Source: Scleromitrula shiraiana (lineage: Eukaryota; Ascomycota; Leotiomycetes; Helotiales; Sclerotiniaceae). From it: 64,000 bases of DNA. The notes under the pieces are model-generated. The model ran no database searches and was not told where the DNA came from. It saw only the letters and a list, made by a program, of their open reading frames with translations. The position numbers and the translations under genes are program-made. Positions 1-12,015 of the stretch are shown piece by piece. Numbering within the stretch: position 1 is the first letter of the stretch; every line of letters starts with the position of its first letter. The stretch lies in NCBI GenBank assembly GCA_028455995.1, contig JABELC010000001.1:2344501-2408500 (forward strand), written 5' to 3'.

Positions 1-80
1 CGATACTTTCCTTCTCCACATCATACTGCATCTGTCGTGCGTCTTTACGCAACACATCACATCGAATCGCAATTTCAAAA

Positions 81-1924
81 ATGGCACTTCAAGCTGCTTA
101 CAAGCAGTTCTTAGCTGCTCCAAATCCTTCTCTACTTACTTCCGATGCCTCTCTTCACTACATTACGACACTTACCACTTTGAACGGATCTGCCGAAATT
201 ATCAAGCATATCAACGGTCAAGAACATAAACTCAAAAAGAAGGAAGAGAAATTCTTGGATGTTGTTGAAGGCAACCATTCTATCGCTGCAGAGATTCACA
301 CCACAATTGAATTCCAAACATCAGGAGGATCCTATTTACCTGGACTGGATGATAACTTTTTAGCTGATCGCACAGTAACTTTTCCAATAGTAAGTATAGA
401 TTAATGTATTCTTGCTGCGCAATCTAATTGTTTCTCTAGATTCACATTGTTAGGTTCGATGCAAATGACAAAATCCAACAAATTCGACAGAGTTGGGACC
501 AAGGATCGCTTCTCAAACTGATCGATGTCATCGGAAAGTCTGGACGAAATTGGCCTATACGCGATGGAAAGGATCATATAAAGCTGATTGCGTCAAGTGT
601 TCAGAGTGCTGGAAAGGTTGATAAAGCTTCAAATGGAGGGGATTCATTGAATCGTTCCAGAGCCAATTCAAACAATGTGACTCGCGACCCACACGCAAGT
701 CTTGCCTTATTCGCTCCCCGCGAAGATGTCGTACGAGAACCACGCCCGGCTGCTGTGGAACAAAGCGTATCATCAAAGCCACCTCCTCGAAATTATCATG
801 ATCTGTTTGTTGGCAACGACTCAGAGAATTCCCAGTCACCAAATGATTCTCCAGATCAAGCTCGCTCCTCTTCACCATCTAAGTCAGCTGTCGGTAAGGC
901 AGGTGCGACTAAGAAATTTGCGCCCTCTCGTCTTTTCGATGCTCATGAAAAAGACTCCTCCGAAACTTCTGTTCAAGAATCTTTCTATCGACCTAATCCT
1001 GCTAGATATTCTCATTTTGATTTTGTGGATGAGGAAGAGGAAAGTCAAAAACCTCAGCCTATTCGTCCAACCACTACCAAAGGCAGCAAGGGTCAACACC
1101 AAAGCCAATGGAAATTTGATGACTTTAATACTCCTGAAAGAGTTGTTCCAACAAAGGTTTTGCGTGCTGCTGAGGTACGACATTGGGGTAACAGCGATGA
1201 TGAGGTTCTCGATAGCCCAATCAAGATGAAAAAGATCGACAAGCCTCGTAAAGATGCTCAAACTCATTTTGAGTTTCAAGACGATGGCACTCCAAACCCA
1301 AAAAATGCACAAAGTACTGTCGGTAGACCACGTGGTACTGGACAAAATAATGGACTTGGACTTTATAAGGATACCATGTTCGATGAGAATGGCACACCAG
1401 ATAAGACCACTCTTGGCCTGGCACACAAAGGAGACAGACGCAAGGATATGGATGCTCACTTCAGCATGACTGATGACTCTCCAGCTTCTAAGCAAACTGT
1501 TCATATTGGAGAAGACCGAGCCAAAGCTGTGAAAATGATGGATGCTAATTGGAAACCCTATGATTCCCCGCCTGTCCAAAAAGAAAACCACTCCAACATA
1601 CCAATCCACGGCACTAGTACCAAAGAACCCTTGTCAGAAATGACAAATCGTAACGATAACCAGAGAGGTATTGCTACAGCTGGTGATGGCATGGGTGGTA
1701 AGAAATTATCAGACAGGTCCAAGGCTACGGGTAACCAAAGAGGTATTGCGACAACCGGTGATGGTATGGGCGGTAAGAAGGGGAAGGGCAGAAGTTGGGG
1801 ATTTGGCGATGACTCGGATAACGAGGAAACGGCTGCTATGGATGGTGGAAACAAGTTTCGAACTGGGAAGACAGGTAAAAAACAAACGCAACAGACTACT
1901 GGTGGTGATTTCTGGGATTTCTAA
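81..1924 (+). CDS. NTF2-like domain protein with repeat-bearing acidic tail
   Basis: Two exons, 81-389 and 440-1924 (intron 390-439, GTAAGT...TAG, phase 0), giving about 597 residues. Residues 1 to about 160 look like an NTF2-like fold: an N-terminal helix, then alternating strands ending in 'FPIIHIVRFD' and 'QIRQSWDQGSLL' across the junction. The rest is low complexity, polar and acidic. It carries spaced short motifs of the kind 'H-F-x-F/M' followed by Asp/Glu-rich stretches, and a 16-residue unit (NQRGIAT-A/T-GDGMGGKK) present twice at 1658-1705 and 1733-1780. The protein ends in GGDFWDF. NTF2-like folds serve in nuclear transport, RNA export or protein binding; the specific role here is unknown. 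The start codon is the first ATG after a pyrimidine-rich leader. The gene converges on the threonine aldolase. The family call rests on my recollection of similar fungal proteins. Confidence 0.82.
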
Positions 1925-2196
1925 ACTGGTCGTTGAGAGTAATGGATACTGGGAGATATGAGCTGTTGGTATTGGTATGGGTGTGTATTGGGGGATGGTG
2001 GGTATGAGTCGATTGATAAAATCGCATTATGAGAGATGAGGTTACGACTACATTGCATTGCGTTGCGCCAAACAAATGGTCACTTTTTCTTCACCTTTTC
2101 TTTTTCTTCTTCTATTGGTTGCCTTACTCTAATCTAATTGAGTGGGTAGGTAATTTTCATCACTTTTTTTTCTTCTCCAATTGTGTTAATATTTGT

Positions 2197-2238
2197 TACT
2201 GCTACTGCTACTGCTACTGCTACTGGTACTGCTACTGG
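2197..2238. repeat. TACTGC hexanucleotide microsatellite
   Basis: About seven copies of a TACTGC-like hexamer, with two TACTGG variants near the end. It lies in the 3' flank of the NTF2-like gene. Confidence 0.9.
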
Positions 2239-2450
2239 TTTGCAGGGAGGGGAAGTAGGATATTAGAATCAGGGAAGTTGGACGGACTGGTGTGGATTGG
2301 ACTGGATGGAATCATTCGAATTGAAATAAGTGTGTTATTGTTGTTTGGTCTTCTGTTTGGTTGTAGGATTGGGGATAAATAGAGATATCACTTTTTTTTT
2401 ATCACATGATGCAATCGATGAATATTTATTAGATTGTTTTGTTTTGGAGA

Positions 2451-2514
2451 TGTGATATGATGTGATGTGATGTGATGTGATATGATATGATATGATATGA
2501 TGTGATGTGATGTG
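2451..2514. repeat. TGATG/TGATA pentanucleotide tract
   Basis: Roughly a dozen tandem TGATG or TGATA pentamers in blocks (TGATG, then TGATA, then TGATG again). This is a simple-sequence tract between two convergent genes. Confidence 0.9.
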
Positions 2515-2719
2515 TGTCAAACTGGGATTGATTATGTTTTATCGGTTTTGTTTTCTACGGAAGTTTTAATTGATTCAAGGGTATGTATGTATGTATGATA
2601 TGGATATGCTAGGCAGGCTAAATGCGCTTCAGTATGGGACTATTAAACCATTCATCACATCATTTCATATCATGTCGCAATGCATTGAATCATATCAACA
2701 GTCCCTCCTCCCTACCCTT

Positions 2720-4222
2720 TCAAGTACCATACTCCTTCTTCCCCACCGCCTTCTTCGTAACCTCTTCGAACTCCTTCTTCGCCACCACCTCCTTCATAAC
2801 CTGTTCCAACTTCCTCACCGCCTCCTCTCCAATCTGATAATGAACTACCAATCTCCCACCCAACAATTTCAACCCCTTTTCCTTCCCCAACCTAACAAAT
2901 TCTTCCGCCGAACTCCCCGCCTCTTCCAAATCCAACCAAACCATATTCGTCTCCGTAGGCTGCTTCAATTTCCTCCCAAGCCGCGTCCAAATCCCCGCAA
3001 TCCTCCTCGCCATCTCATGACTCCCCCTCAGCAGTCCCCCCTCCCCATTCTCCCCTTTCCCAAAAGTCTCCTCGACCGCCACCCTCGCCGCCGCAGTCAA
3101 TACCCCCGCCTGTCGAATCCCACCCCCAATACTCTTCCTCACCCACCTCGCCCTCTTCACAAACTGCTCCCCTCCCACCAACATACTCCCCACCGGCGCC
3201 CCCAACCCCTTACTAAAACACAAGCTCACACTATCGAACTCGCTACAAAATTCCCCCAACGAGCCCGCGCCCGCAACTACAGCTTCCCAGATTCTAGCCC
3301 CGTCTAAATGCATCTTAATGCCATGTTCCCGCGCAAACGCGGATATTCGCCGGATCTCAGAAAGTGGCATGATAGTCCCCGCCAACGTATTCTCCAGCGC
3401 GATCACCTTCGTAGGACAAGTATGTATATCCTCGCTAATGGTAACCGAGCGCTGCACATCCTCCAAAGTCAAATAAACGCCATTGGTCGGCACGACGCCC
3501 TTAACGAGGGCCCCGCAGAGGGACGCCACGCCGCCGGCTTCCCATTCGAGGATGTGGGCGCGGTGGTCACAGAGGATGGAGTGGGGTGGTTGGAGGAGAT
3601 GGGTGCGTAGCGCGAGTTGGTTGCCCATTGTTCCTGAGAGCACGAAGAGCGCGGAGGGGTGGTGGGTTAGTGTTGCGAGGGTGGTTTCGAGGGTATTGGT
3701 AGTGGGGTCTTCGCTGAATACGTCGTCCATTAGGGTGGTGGATTGGATGGCACGGAGCATGTTGTGGGTTGGGGTGGTTATGGTGTCGCCTATGGGGATT
3801 GGATGTTAGTAAATTGGATAGGATTGAATTGGATGTTCGGTTGGTAGGGGAAAGCAATTGAATAGACCTAGGAATGAGATTGGATTCTACGTACTGCGGA
3901 AATCGAAAGCTGCTGGTCCTGGGCCAGACCATGCATTTATTTCATGGTGAGGTTCTGTTTCTGGTTCTGGTTCTGGGATTGACGGAAGATCGGTTACTCC
4001 ACCAAGACCCTTCATGTCTTCCGTTTCTATTCCTTTCCTGTTGCTTGCCATCCTGGGCCATGCATGAGCCGAGAAGTTAAACTGGAGGTTGGATTGTGTC
4101 GTTGATAACCAATTTACTTGTGATTTGGATGAATTGAACAATTGAGTATATTTGGGAAATCGAGGACATGGTGGGAATATGTTCGGTGAAACACACCTTA
4201 CTAATCGTCGGGACAAAGCCAT
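2720..4222 (-). CDS. GLY1: Low-specificity L-threonine aldolase, probably mitochondrial
   Basis: PLP enzyme that splits L-threonine/allo-threonine into glycine and acetaldehyde. Exons run 4222-3895 and 3789-2720 on the minus strand (intron 3894-3790); splicing yields the family's N-terminal signature 'FRSDTITTPT', giving about 465 residues. Visible motifs are 'SGTMGNQLALR' (cofactor phosphate region), 'HLDGARIWEA' (Asp for the pyridine nitrogen) and 'CFSKGLGAPVGS' with the PLP lysine. The first 61 residues contain no Asp or Glu and many Arg/Lys, the profile of a mitochondrial presequence. A second in-frame Met (about residue 58) could give a cytosolic form. The yeast enzyme lacks such an extension. 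Exon 2 has strongly purine-rich coding sequence compared with exon 1. Confidence 0.95.
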
Positions 4223-7200
4223 TCTGTGAGGGGAAATCTTTCACGCATCATGGCTAGATTGGAAGAGGAAGGAAGCTCAATTGAATTACTTGATAATTCA
4301 GAAATGGGGATAGATAAGAAAGGTCTTATCAGCACGTGACTGATCTGTTATTTCGAGCAAAGAAGAAATACAAGTGCAAACGCACAGGTCGTCTCTTCGG
4401 GATGTTTGTTTATTCGTAAGTATCTATCCGAGACCTAGACGTGCAACAAATGATAAAGATTATGACTAGTCGAGCTACACAAGTGAGAGAGTATAAAAGA
4501 CGTTTGCTGTCGTGGACTTGATCTTTGATCTGCAGTTCTTATTGGTCGTCATTGGTGCGGCTCAATTTGAAGTTGGAGGTATGCAGGAAGGTTAAAATCG
4601 AAACAATTTACATGTGACTTGTGAATGTTGTGGATTGAGACATTTATTTGACACCGGTAGTTTGTGTTGTATAGCAATCTATCCTTGTGCTACGAATAGT
4701 TGTTGCACCAGTTAGAAGTTTGCACATGGACACAAATGACGATCGTTGAGTTACATCAATGTATTCTCGAGAAATGATAGACCATTGGACGAGGATTGAG
4801 CTTCCTCGTCTCCCTCGGTAGCAGATATCTTTAAGGCAACGATCTCTCACTATTCTTCTTCATTGACGTGGAGGAGAAAGTTGGGGAATGGCGGAGACGT
4901 TGACACTTCAAGATTGATGGTGATCTAAGACAGCCAGCTAAATATGGACGGCATACCTATATTGATGATAGATCCCCAAAAACCATCATTCAGATCTCCA
5001 TTCGACTCTTAAAACAAAACAAATCAAGGCAAGGCATCTTGTATCCATATGTTTCAATGACATATTTGTGTTGAATAATAAGAACATATCGAATAAATAA
5101 TTAAGTAAGGAAGGAATCGAAAGAACACATTTGACACGACAACATTGGATACAACATCCAAGAAACGTCATTTCAAAGAAATTTCAACTCAACAAACTGT
5201 TTACATCGAAATGTCAAATTTCACATGTCATCTCGACTCCACTTCGGTCTCGAATTTTGAATTGAGCAGATCTTTACCCTGAAATTTCTGGATTTAACCG
5301 GCAACGCAACAGGATGATCTCTGTTCCACTGTGAAAAGATCCACTCCATTGTCCAGATTTCGCAAAGGGGTCGAAAAGAAATGGGTATTTGATGGGAAAG
5401 TACCACAAGTACGTAAGCAATCCCCAATAATGATCGACAAACAATACGAAGAAAATCAAACCCTTTCATTTTTTTTGTTTTTTCGCAATTACCCGAGCGA
5501 TCCCCCATGTTCCCTCGATATTCAAGTTGGTTGTGAAATCGAGAAGTTATGAAGACGCGTTCTCGACGTTCTTATACAAGAAATATTGATCTAATTTTTT
5601 TTTTCCCTCGGGTACTCTGGTGTCAACTGTTGTATCACAACATCAAGAGGATGACAATATATAGTTCCGATTTCCGAGAAAGAAAAATATGTAGGAGTGG
5701 AATATTCACAAGTAAGCCCCCCCACGCGGTTAGATCTTGATCAAATTATTACTCGAGTAATCTCGGACTTTGCGTATAAAGAAGCGGGAGGCTTGAGCCA
5801 CCAAACAAGGTATAAGGTGGGAGGAACGGGGGACGGCGGCTTATCTTGTATCTCTTGTATCTCTTGGACTCGGTTGGCTTAATTGTATTTCTATTCATTG
5901 GTTGAGGTAATGATCGACATTTAAATTGTATTGTATTGTATCGTATTGTATTGTGTATTGTATTTGTATTGTTGTTTTTTCACCGACTTAATTATAGAAG
6001 TGATAAACGAGTTTAGACTATAGAGAGTCAATAATAACATCCGAGTCGTCTCGATGCCAAAACTTAATAAGTATTTTTTGAATATGATTGGGATTAGTCA
6101 AGTTGGTGTGGTTTCCCCTTCCTCTTTCTTCTTCCCATTATTCAAAATAGTATCCTCTTGCATGAAGTTTTTTTTTGTGTTGCATTTTCGGTTTGGGGGC
6201 GTACAAGGCAAGGCAAGGCTACTTATTAGTAGAATTGGCGATGACGTAGTGTTCAAGATAGAGAAAAAAAAATATTGATAGGCCAAGTTGTGCTCAGAAA
6301 TGAATTGATGAATTAATGAATTGATGAATATCCTTTTTTGGTCATCCAAGTAAGAAAAGAAAAGTATTGTATCAATCAATAATGAATTGATTAAAGTGAA
6401 TGAATATCTATGAATTTTCACTTCCAAGAGTTCTCGATCTATATCATATATGAAGATTGTAGTACCTTGTACCATTTTCTTTTTTTATCTCTATAATAAG
6501 GTTTATTATTATTTGTTGACTGACTGACACGTACTGATGTTTTAATAAAATACGAAGTACAACAATTTAAAACTGGATTTATTATTATTTTTCATCAGTG
6601 GTCCAATTCATGGTCATGGATGGATATACACAGTACTACTAACTTATAATAAGAAGCTAGAAAACTTCAAAGCTTCCCCTTTCTAATAAATTCTACCATA
6701 CAAATTTTTATACTAAGAAGGAAGTTCAAACTTCAAACATGTACAGATGATAAGCTATCCATACCAAGATACCAAGATACCAAGCCACTAGCAATTCACC
6801 TAAGAAAAACGATCAAAGAAGAAATTTCTATTTGTACAAAAACATATTCATCGCCTCCACTTCTCTTCTCTATTTCTATCTTTCTCTTACTTTATACTCC
6901 ACTTCCTACCCACAATATATTCGATAATTTTGATGCTATCATTGAAATTATTAATTACATTCGTTTTCTTGATATCTAATTCATAAATTCTACATTTATC
7001 AAACCCTTCCCTTTTTTTTCCTTTCCTACCTTTCACTATTTTGTCACAGTCCACTGGCAGTCGATAATCTATGATCGTCATCTAAATCCATCGACTTGGG
7101 TTGTCAATTTAAGACATCTCCCTTCTCTAATTCAGAGAGGATAATAATCAATTAAAGTAATTGTCTATTATCAAACATCGAGGGATTTCCGGAAATCCAT

Positions 7201-7339
7201 TACACGTCGATCGTGTCTTCAATGATATCGTGGGGTTGATCTTGGATCCAATATAATATTACAAACGAGCTCTACCCCATATTACTATTTCTCGGGATAT
7301 CATCCTCAAAATCAATAATTGTTGGACAAACAATCCAAA
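4223..7339. other. 3.1 kb intergenic region without recognisable genes
   Basis: Lies between the divergent threonine aldolase and MscS channel genes. Open frames here are short, overlap on both strands and match nothing I recognise. The right half (about 5900-7300) is AT-rich with long pyrimidine runs, and the last ~70 bases before 7340 are presumably leader of the channel gene. A TATTG-type repeat is listed separately. Confidence 0.6.
5926..5972. repeat. GTATT/TTGTA simple repeat
   Basis: Imperfect tandem pentamers of the TTGTA/TATTG type in the large intergenic gap. Confidence 0.8.
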
Positions 7340-10300
7340 ATGTCGACACCAATTCATGAGAAGGAGCAATACTCTTTCCCAGCATTTGCGGCAAATCCAC
7401 CTTTAGATCATGTTTCGGAAAAGGAAAACCGCTCATCTGATGAGGATGGAACATTACGAGAAGACCATGCGGATGATCGAGGACACCATACAGAAGACCG
7501 TGACCATTTAAGAGTAGCTACAAGTTTTACCAATGATCCAGAACATCTCAGCAAGAGAAGTCCATCACCCATGTCAGCAGCAGCTCGAAGGGAACAGACA
7601 AGACGGCTTGATGATGACCTCGAGATGTTGAGGGTAGAACGAGTGATATCGAGCGCAGACAAGGATGGCGATATGAATAGCACAAGATCGAGGTCAATGA
7701 TGAGGTCAAGATCGAGAGGTGGTGGTGGAGAACCTATAGACGATTTCGATGTCAACACAACCCCTATTCACGAGAAGAACAAAATATACAAACCACCTGC
7801 ACATCCAGCAACGAAGTTCGCTAAGCTTTTCAAGAAAATTCACCAATCTAGTTTCCTAGTTCGATATTTCTGCTATGTTACGCCAATTATGTTACTGCTA
7901 CTCATTCCTGTTTTGCTAGGTTTGTTTGTGTTCACAAAAACCACGGTTGGAGATGTCGAACTTTTCTGGTTCGGAATTTGGTTAGAGATCGTCTGGTTGA
8001 CATTGTGGCTTTCACGTGTAAGTAATTGACGTTTTCTAGATCGCTTCTCTTTACTTTCGCTAATTGTAGACATGTAGATTATTGCCAAAATGATTCCATA
8101 TCCAATGGGCCTTATCTCAAGTCTATTCACAAATAATAACAAAAAATGGAGGGATTTGGGAAAAGCGCTTGAGGTTCCTGCGACGCTATTTTTCTGGTGG
8201 TTGGCTATTGAGATATCCTTTCTCCCAACCATGAAAAATCATCATTTGGATAGGGACAAGGCTACTCGTCACTGGGAAATTATTGTTAACAAGATTATTA
8301 TAGCGCTTTTCGTCGGAGCAACATTGAACTTCATTGAAAAGATTATCATTCAGCTCATTGCCATCAGCTTCCACCTACGAACCTACGCTGATAGAATTGA
8401 GGTCAACAAATTTCAAATTCAAAGTTTGGTTAAGTTGTATGTGTATTCAAAAGAAAAGCTACAAGCGCAAGATTCAGAATTTGAAATGCAGCCTAATGGT
8501 ACTGCTTCTGGAGCACGCACACCTATGGTTTATGTCAACAAGGCTCAGAAAAATGCTCGCACTGTTCTCAACAAAGTTGGAGATGTGGCTGGTAAAGTAG
8601 CAGGCGACTTCACTGGAAAGGCCGTTACATCTAGTACTCATCCACATCAAGTGTATGTATATCCCAAAATTCCTATACTGACCGTGCTAATCTGGAAAAT
8701 ATAGGGTTTTGCAACTCTTAAGTACGAACAGTGGATCACAAGTTCTTGCGCGACGACTTTATCGAACCTTCGTTCATGTAGACTTGGAAACCATCCTCGC
8801 TGAGGATCTAACGCTCGCTTTTGATAACGAGGAAGAAGCTGAAGCTGCATTTACCATGTTTGACAAAGATCTGAATGGAGATATTTCGATGGAAGAACTC
8901 GAAACCGTTTGTGTCGAGATTGGACGCGAGCGTAAAGCTATTACCGCTTCACTTAAAGACTTAGATTCTGTTGTTGGCAAACTTGATGACATACTTTTGT
9001 TCATCGTCGTTGTTATTACAATTCTAGTTTTTATTTCGATCATCTCAACGTCCGCTTCTGGTGTATTGACATCACTGGGATCATCGGTTTTGGCTCTTTC
9101 TTGGCTTTTCTCTGCAACTGCCCAAGAATTCCTCCAATCGATTATTTTCGTCTTTGTTAAACATCCTTTCGATGTTGGTGACCGAGTCACTATTTATGGA
9201 AGTACTGGATCAAAGTTGCAGGGAGATGATTACTTTGTGAAAGAAATTTCTCTACTCTTTACAGAATTCAAAAAGATGGAAGGACACGTTGTGCAAGCTC
9301 CAAATAGTTACCTGAACACATTGTTCATTCTTAATCAACGTCGCTCTGGTGGTCTTGCCGAAGCTGTTCCTATTACTGTCAAATTTGGTACTACTATCCA
9401 TCAATTGGAGCAACTTCGAGAACAACTCGTAAAATTCGTTCAAGCGGAAAAGCGCGAGTATCAAGGCAAAATCCTTACGGAAGTTACCACTATCTATGAA
9501 AACTACTCTATTACATTCAACGTTGTTTTCTTCTACAAATCCAGCTGGCAAAATGAACTTCTCCGTCTACAACGTCGCAACAAGTTTATTATCGCTATGA
9601 TTTGCTGTATGGAAGAGTTAGGAATCGAAGGTCCTCGCCAACGTCTCGCCGGTTTCGCCCAAGAAAACCCAATGTTCATCAACGGCTCTTACCCACCACC
9701 ATACCAAGCAACCGACTCCACTGACTCCGGACCAGGTCCTGGTTCTGGCTCACTTGCTCGTAGTAACTCGGCCGCTATCGGGGACTATCAGCCACAAACC
9801 GGACCTCAGCCAATCAACAGCCATGCTTCAATTCTACGTCGTCCATCATCAAATAGTCGTCGTCGCGGTGAATCCCTTTCTGCAATGAACAAACGTGTTG
9901 ATTTCTCTCTCGGCATGCAAGGCATGTCATACAGCAACGATCTCGGCGACGTCTTCGAAGACCGCGTCAAACCCAAGGTCCCCGAAGTTACATTCTCCTC
10001 GCCATCTCCACACCCCGGCCGCTCAAGTCGTGATCACGATGGCGAAAGTCTGAATAAACAATCCACCCGCGATAGTAATCAACTTGGGAAGATCCACTCG
10101 GGAAATAGTAATCGTACGCATCGGAATCGGTTTTTCAACAGGGGACGATCAAGACCTCCGGCTGAGATGGCGGAGATGGATGATTTGGAGTCGGGTATGA
10201 TTGGAACGAGGGATTTCCATTCTGGTGAAATGCCAGATATTCCGGAGACCTCGGGGCAAAGTACCGCGAATTGGAAGGAGAAGGGTGTAGCTGGCGGGAG

Positions 10301-10496
10301 TTATAATAGGACGAGGAGCGGAACGTTGAATGATGTTGATGAGTCAGGGGCGCGCGTGGGAGGAAGTAGTAATCAGAGAATTGATCCTAGGTCGGGGATG
10401 GTTAGTGCGCAGGCTGTGCAGAGGGATAGTGCGATTGAGAGTGGGGAGTTACCGATGGTGGGGAAACCGCCTAAGAGGGCTTTTACGGGGATTTGA
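7340..10496 (+). CDS. MscS-family mechanosensitive channel with EF-hand
   Basis: Exons 7340-8017, 8078-8652 and 8705-10496 give about 1014 residues. A polar, charged N-terminus (~170 residues) is followed by several membrane segments. An EF-hand with a complete Ca-binding loop (D-x-D-x-N-G-D-I-S-x-x-E, in 'MFDKDLNGDISMEELE') comes next, then the MscS pore and beta domains ('ATAQEFLQSIIFVFVKHPFD', 'VGDRVTIYG'). The tail is long, Ser/Pro/Arg-rich and unstructured. This order matches fission yeast Msy1/Msy2, ER-membrane channels that control Ca2+ after hypo-osmotic shock; that role is taken from the family. An in-frame ATG seven codons upstream (7319) is possible, but 7340 was chosen because MSTP is the more usual start style. 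Both introns restore conserved sequence ('LWLSR|IIAKMIPYP' and 'HQV|VLQLLS'). Confidence 0.94.
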
Positions 10497-11062
10497 GATG
10501 GGATGGGAGGGTTGATATATTAGCGGGAGTTTTTGTGATTGGATTGGATGAGCTTTTATGCCATCCATTATCCGTTGGTTGGAAATGTGGATATGGATAT
10601 GGATATGGATATGGACATATCATATGATATAATGTTTTTTGTTGGATTGGATGATTGATGCATAGATTGCGAGGATAGAACAAACTGCATGAATAGATTT
10701 ATATATAGACCGATGCTTGAATATAGACTTTGAGATGTGGATATCGATATGATATCCACTGCGATAGAAATAGATGAGATCAGATAAGATAGGATGGAAT
10801 GAAAAATAGATTAATGATCAATCAATCAATCAATCTACAAATTCAAGAATTGCGCATATTCTATTCTTCCGAGCAAGTGAAGTAAGTAGTATAGTAGTAA
10901 ATCCATCCACGAAAAAGGACCAAATCGTTCCTCTCGTCCCAGTTTCCATCTTCCGTACATCTCCATCTAAACTATATATCATCCACATACTCCACATACT
11001 CCACATACTCCACATACTCCACACACTTTCTATTCTAGAATACAGAACAACGAGAGCCGCAG

Positions 11063-11096
<34 letters not shown>

Positions 11097-12015
11097 GGAG
11101 CGAGAAATTAATAGAGTCGAGGAAATGGATGTGCAGATGTGGCTTGATGCAATTGTTTATCGTGTTTTGCTGTATAGGAAATATGTGTTTGTGACTGTGC
11201 TTGTGATTGTGCTTGTGATTGTGATTGTGATGGGATATCATTTGATATGTGAGTGCGATGATGGGGTTGTAGAGGCTTAGTGAAGAGGAGGGGAAAATTG
11301 ATGGGGAGGTGTCGGATATGTTGATGTGGAGTATGTAGAGACGGGGGGGCAGAAGGAAGCCGTGGAAATCGGAATCGGAATCGGAATCGGAATTGGGATT
11401 GGAATCGGGATTGGAATGATGGTGTGGTAATGAGATTGGATGAGAGAGATATTCTTTTTGTCATGGGTGTGATATAATCTACAACCAAATGTTAGTCAGT
11501 CAGTCAGTCAGTCAACTAACTGTTTCCCGAGTGATTATTTAGGTTAAAAGTAGAGAAAACAACTTATTAGTAAATGAAGGTAATCTTTGAATTTTAAACT
11601 CCAAGATTAATAAATGTCGGTAGACAGAGAACAAATAAGTTGCAGTTGTTTGCATAATTGTACAATCGAGAGAGTAATATTGAATTCTTTGTGTTGGTGA
11701 AAATACCAGAGGGTTTTTTAATGCAGACCACGGCTGTCAATGTTCTTGCGATCCACTCGCTGGTAGAGTTACCTTGAGTAATGCGAGATGAGAAAGACCC
11801 AGAATTGAGAGTCTTCTGCAGCAAAACTCGCGATTAGTGTTTAGATGACTAGCTTTCTGACCTTTTATATCTTATTTGTCTTCTCCCAATTTTTATAGTA
11901 TTGCTATTTGGTAACGAGAGAAGACGATCGTTTTTTTGTCGGAGCTCTTTAGATAACTCTTTACTAAGTCTTCATTCAACTCTCGTCTGATAAATAACGA
12001 GCTTTTAAAAGGAGC
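10497..12015. other. Intergenic, microsatellite-rich
   Basis: 3' flank of the channel gene and upstream flank of a permease relic. It contains an unusual density of unrelated short tandem repeats (listed as one feature) and no credible gene. Confidence 0.7.
10587..11515. repeat. Cluster of six unrelated microsatellites
   Basis: Within 930 bases: GGATAT hexamers at 10587-10614; CCACATACT nonamers at 10982-11024; CTAT tetramers at 11064-11096; TGTGCT/TGTGAT hexamers at 11191-11230; GGAATC hexamers at 11367-11417; AGTC tetramers at 11494-11515. The tracts share no unit, so this is a cluster of simple repeats and not a tandem array. Confidence 0.9.

Larger units (their letters stand above)
1925..2719. 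other. Intergenic, between convergent genes
   Basis: Shared 3' region of the NTF2-like gene and the threonine aldolase. It holds two simple-sequence tracts (listed separately), T-runs and no convincing coding sequence. Confidence 0.7.

Noticed and set aside
884..1609. Long minus-strand open frame of 241 codons
   Set aside because: Antisense shadow of the NTF2-like gene's second exon; composition typical of reverse-frame reading.
2720..3789. Possible horizontal transfer of threonine aldolase exon 2 because of its different base composition
   Set aside because: The exon shares an intron junction and uninterrupted protein with exon 1; compositional bias alone is not enough.
6098..6475. Minus-strand open frame of 125 codons in the large intergenic gap
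   Set aside because: Low-complexity, hydrophobic, AT-driven composition, overlapped by an open frame on the other strand; no family similarity or splice context.
10982..11096. Regularly spaced short repeats considered as a CRISPR array
   Set aside because: They are uninterrupted microsatellites without spacers, in a eukaryotic nuclear genome.
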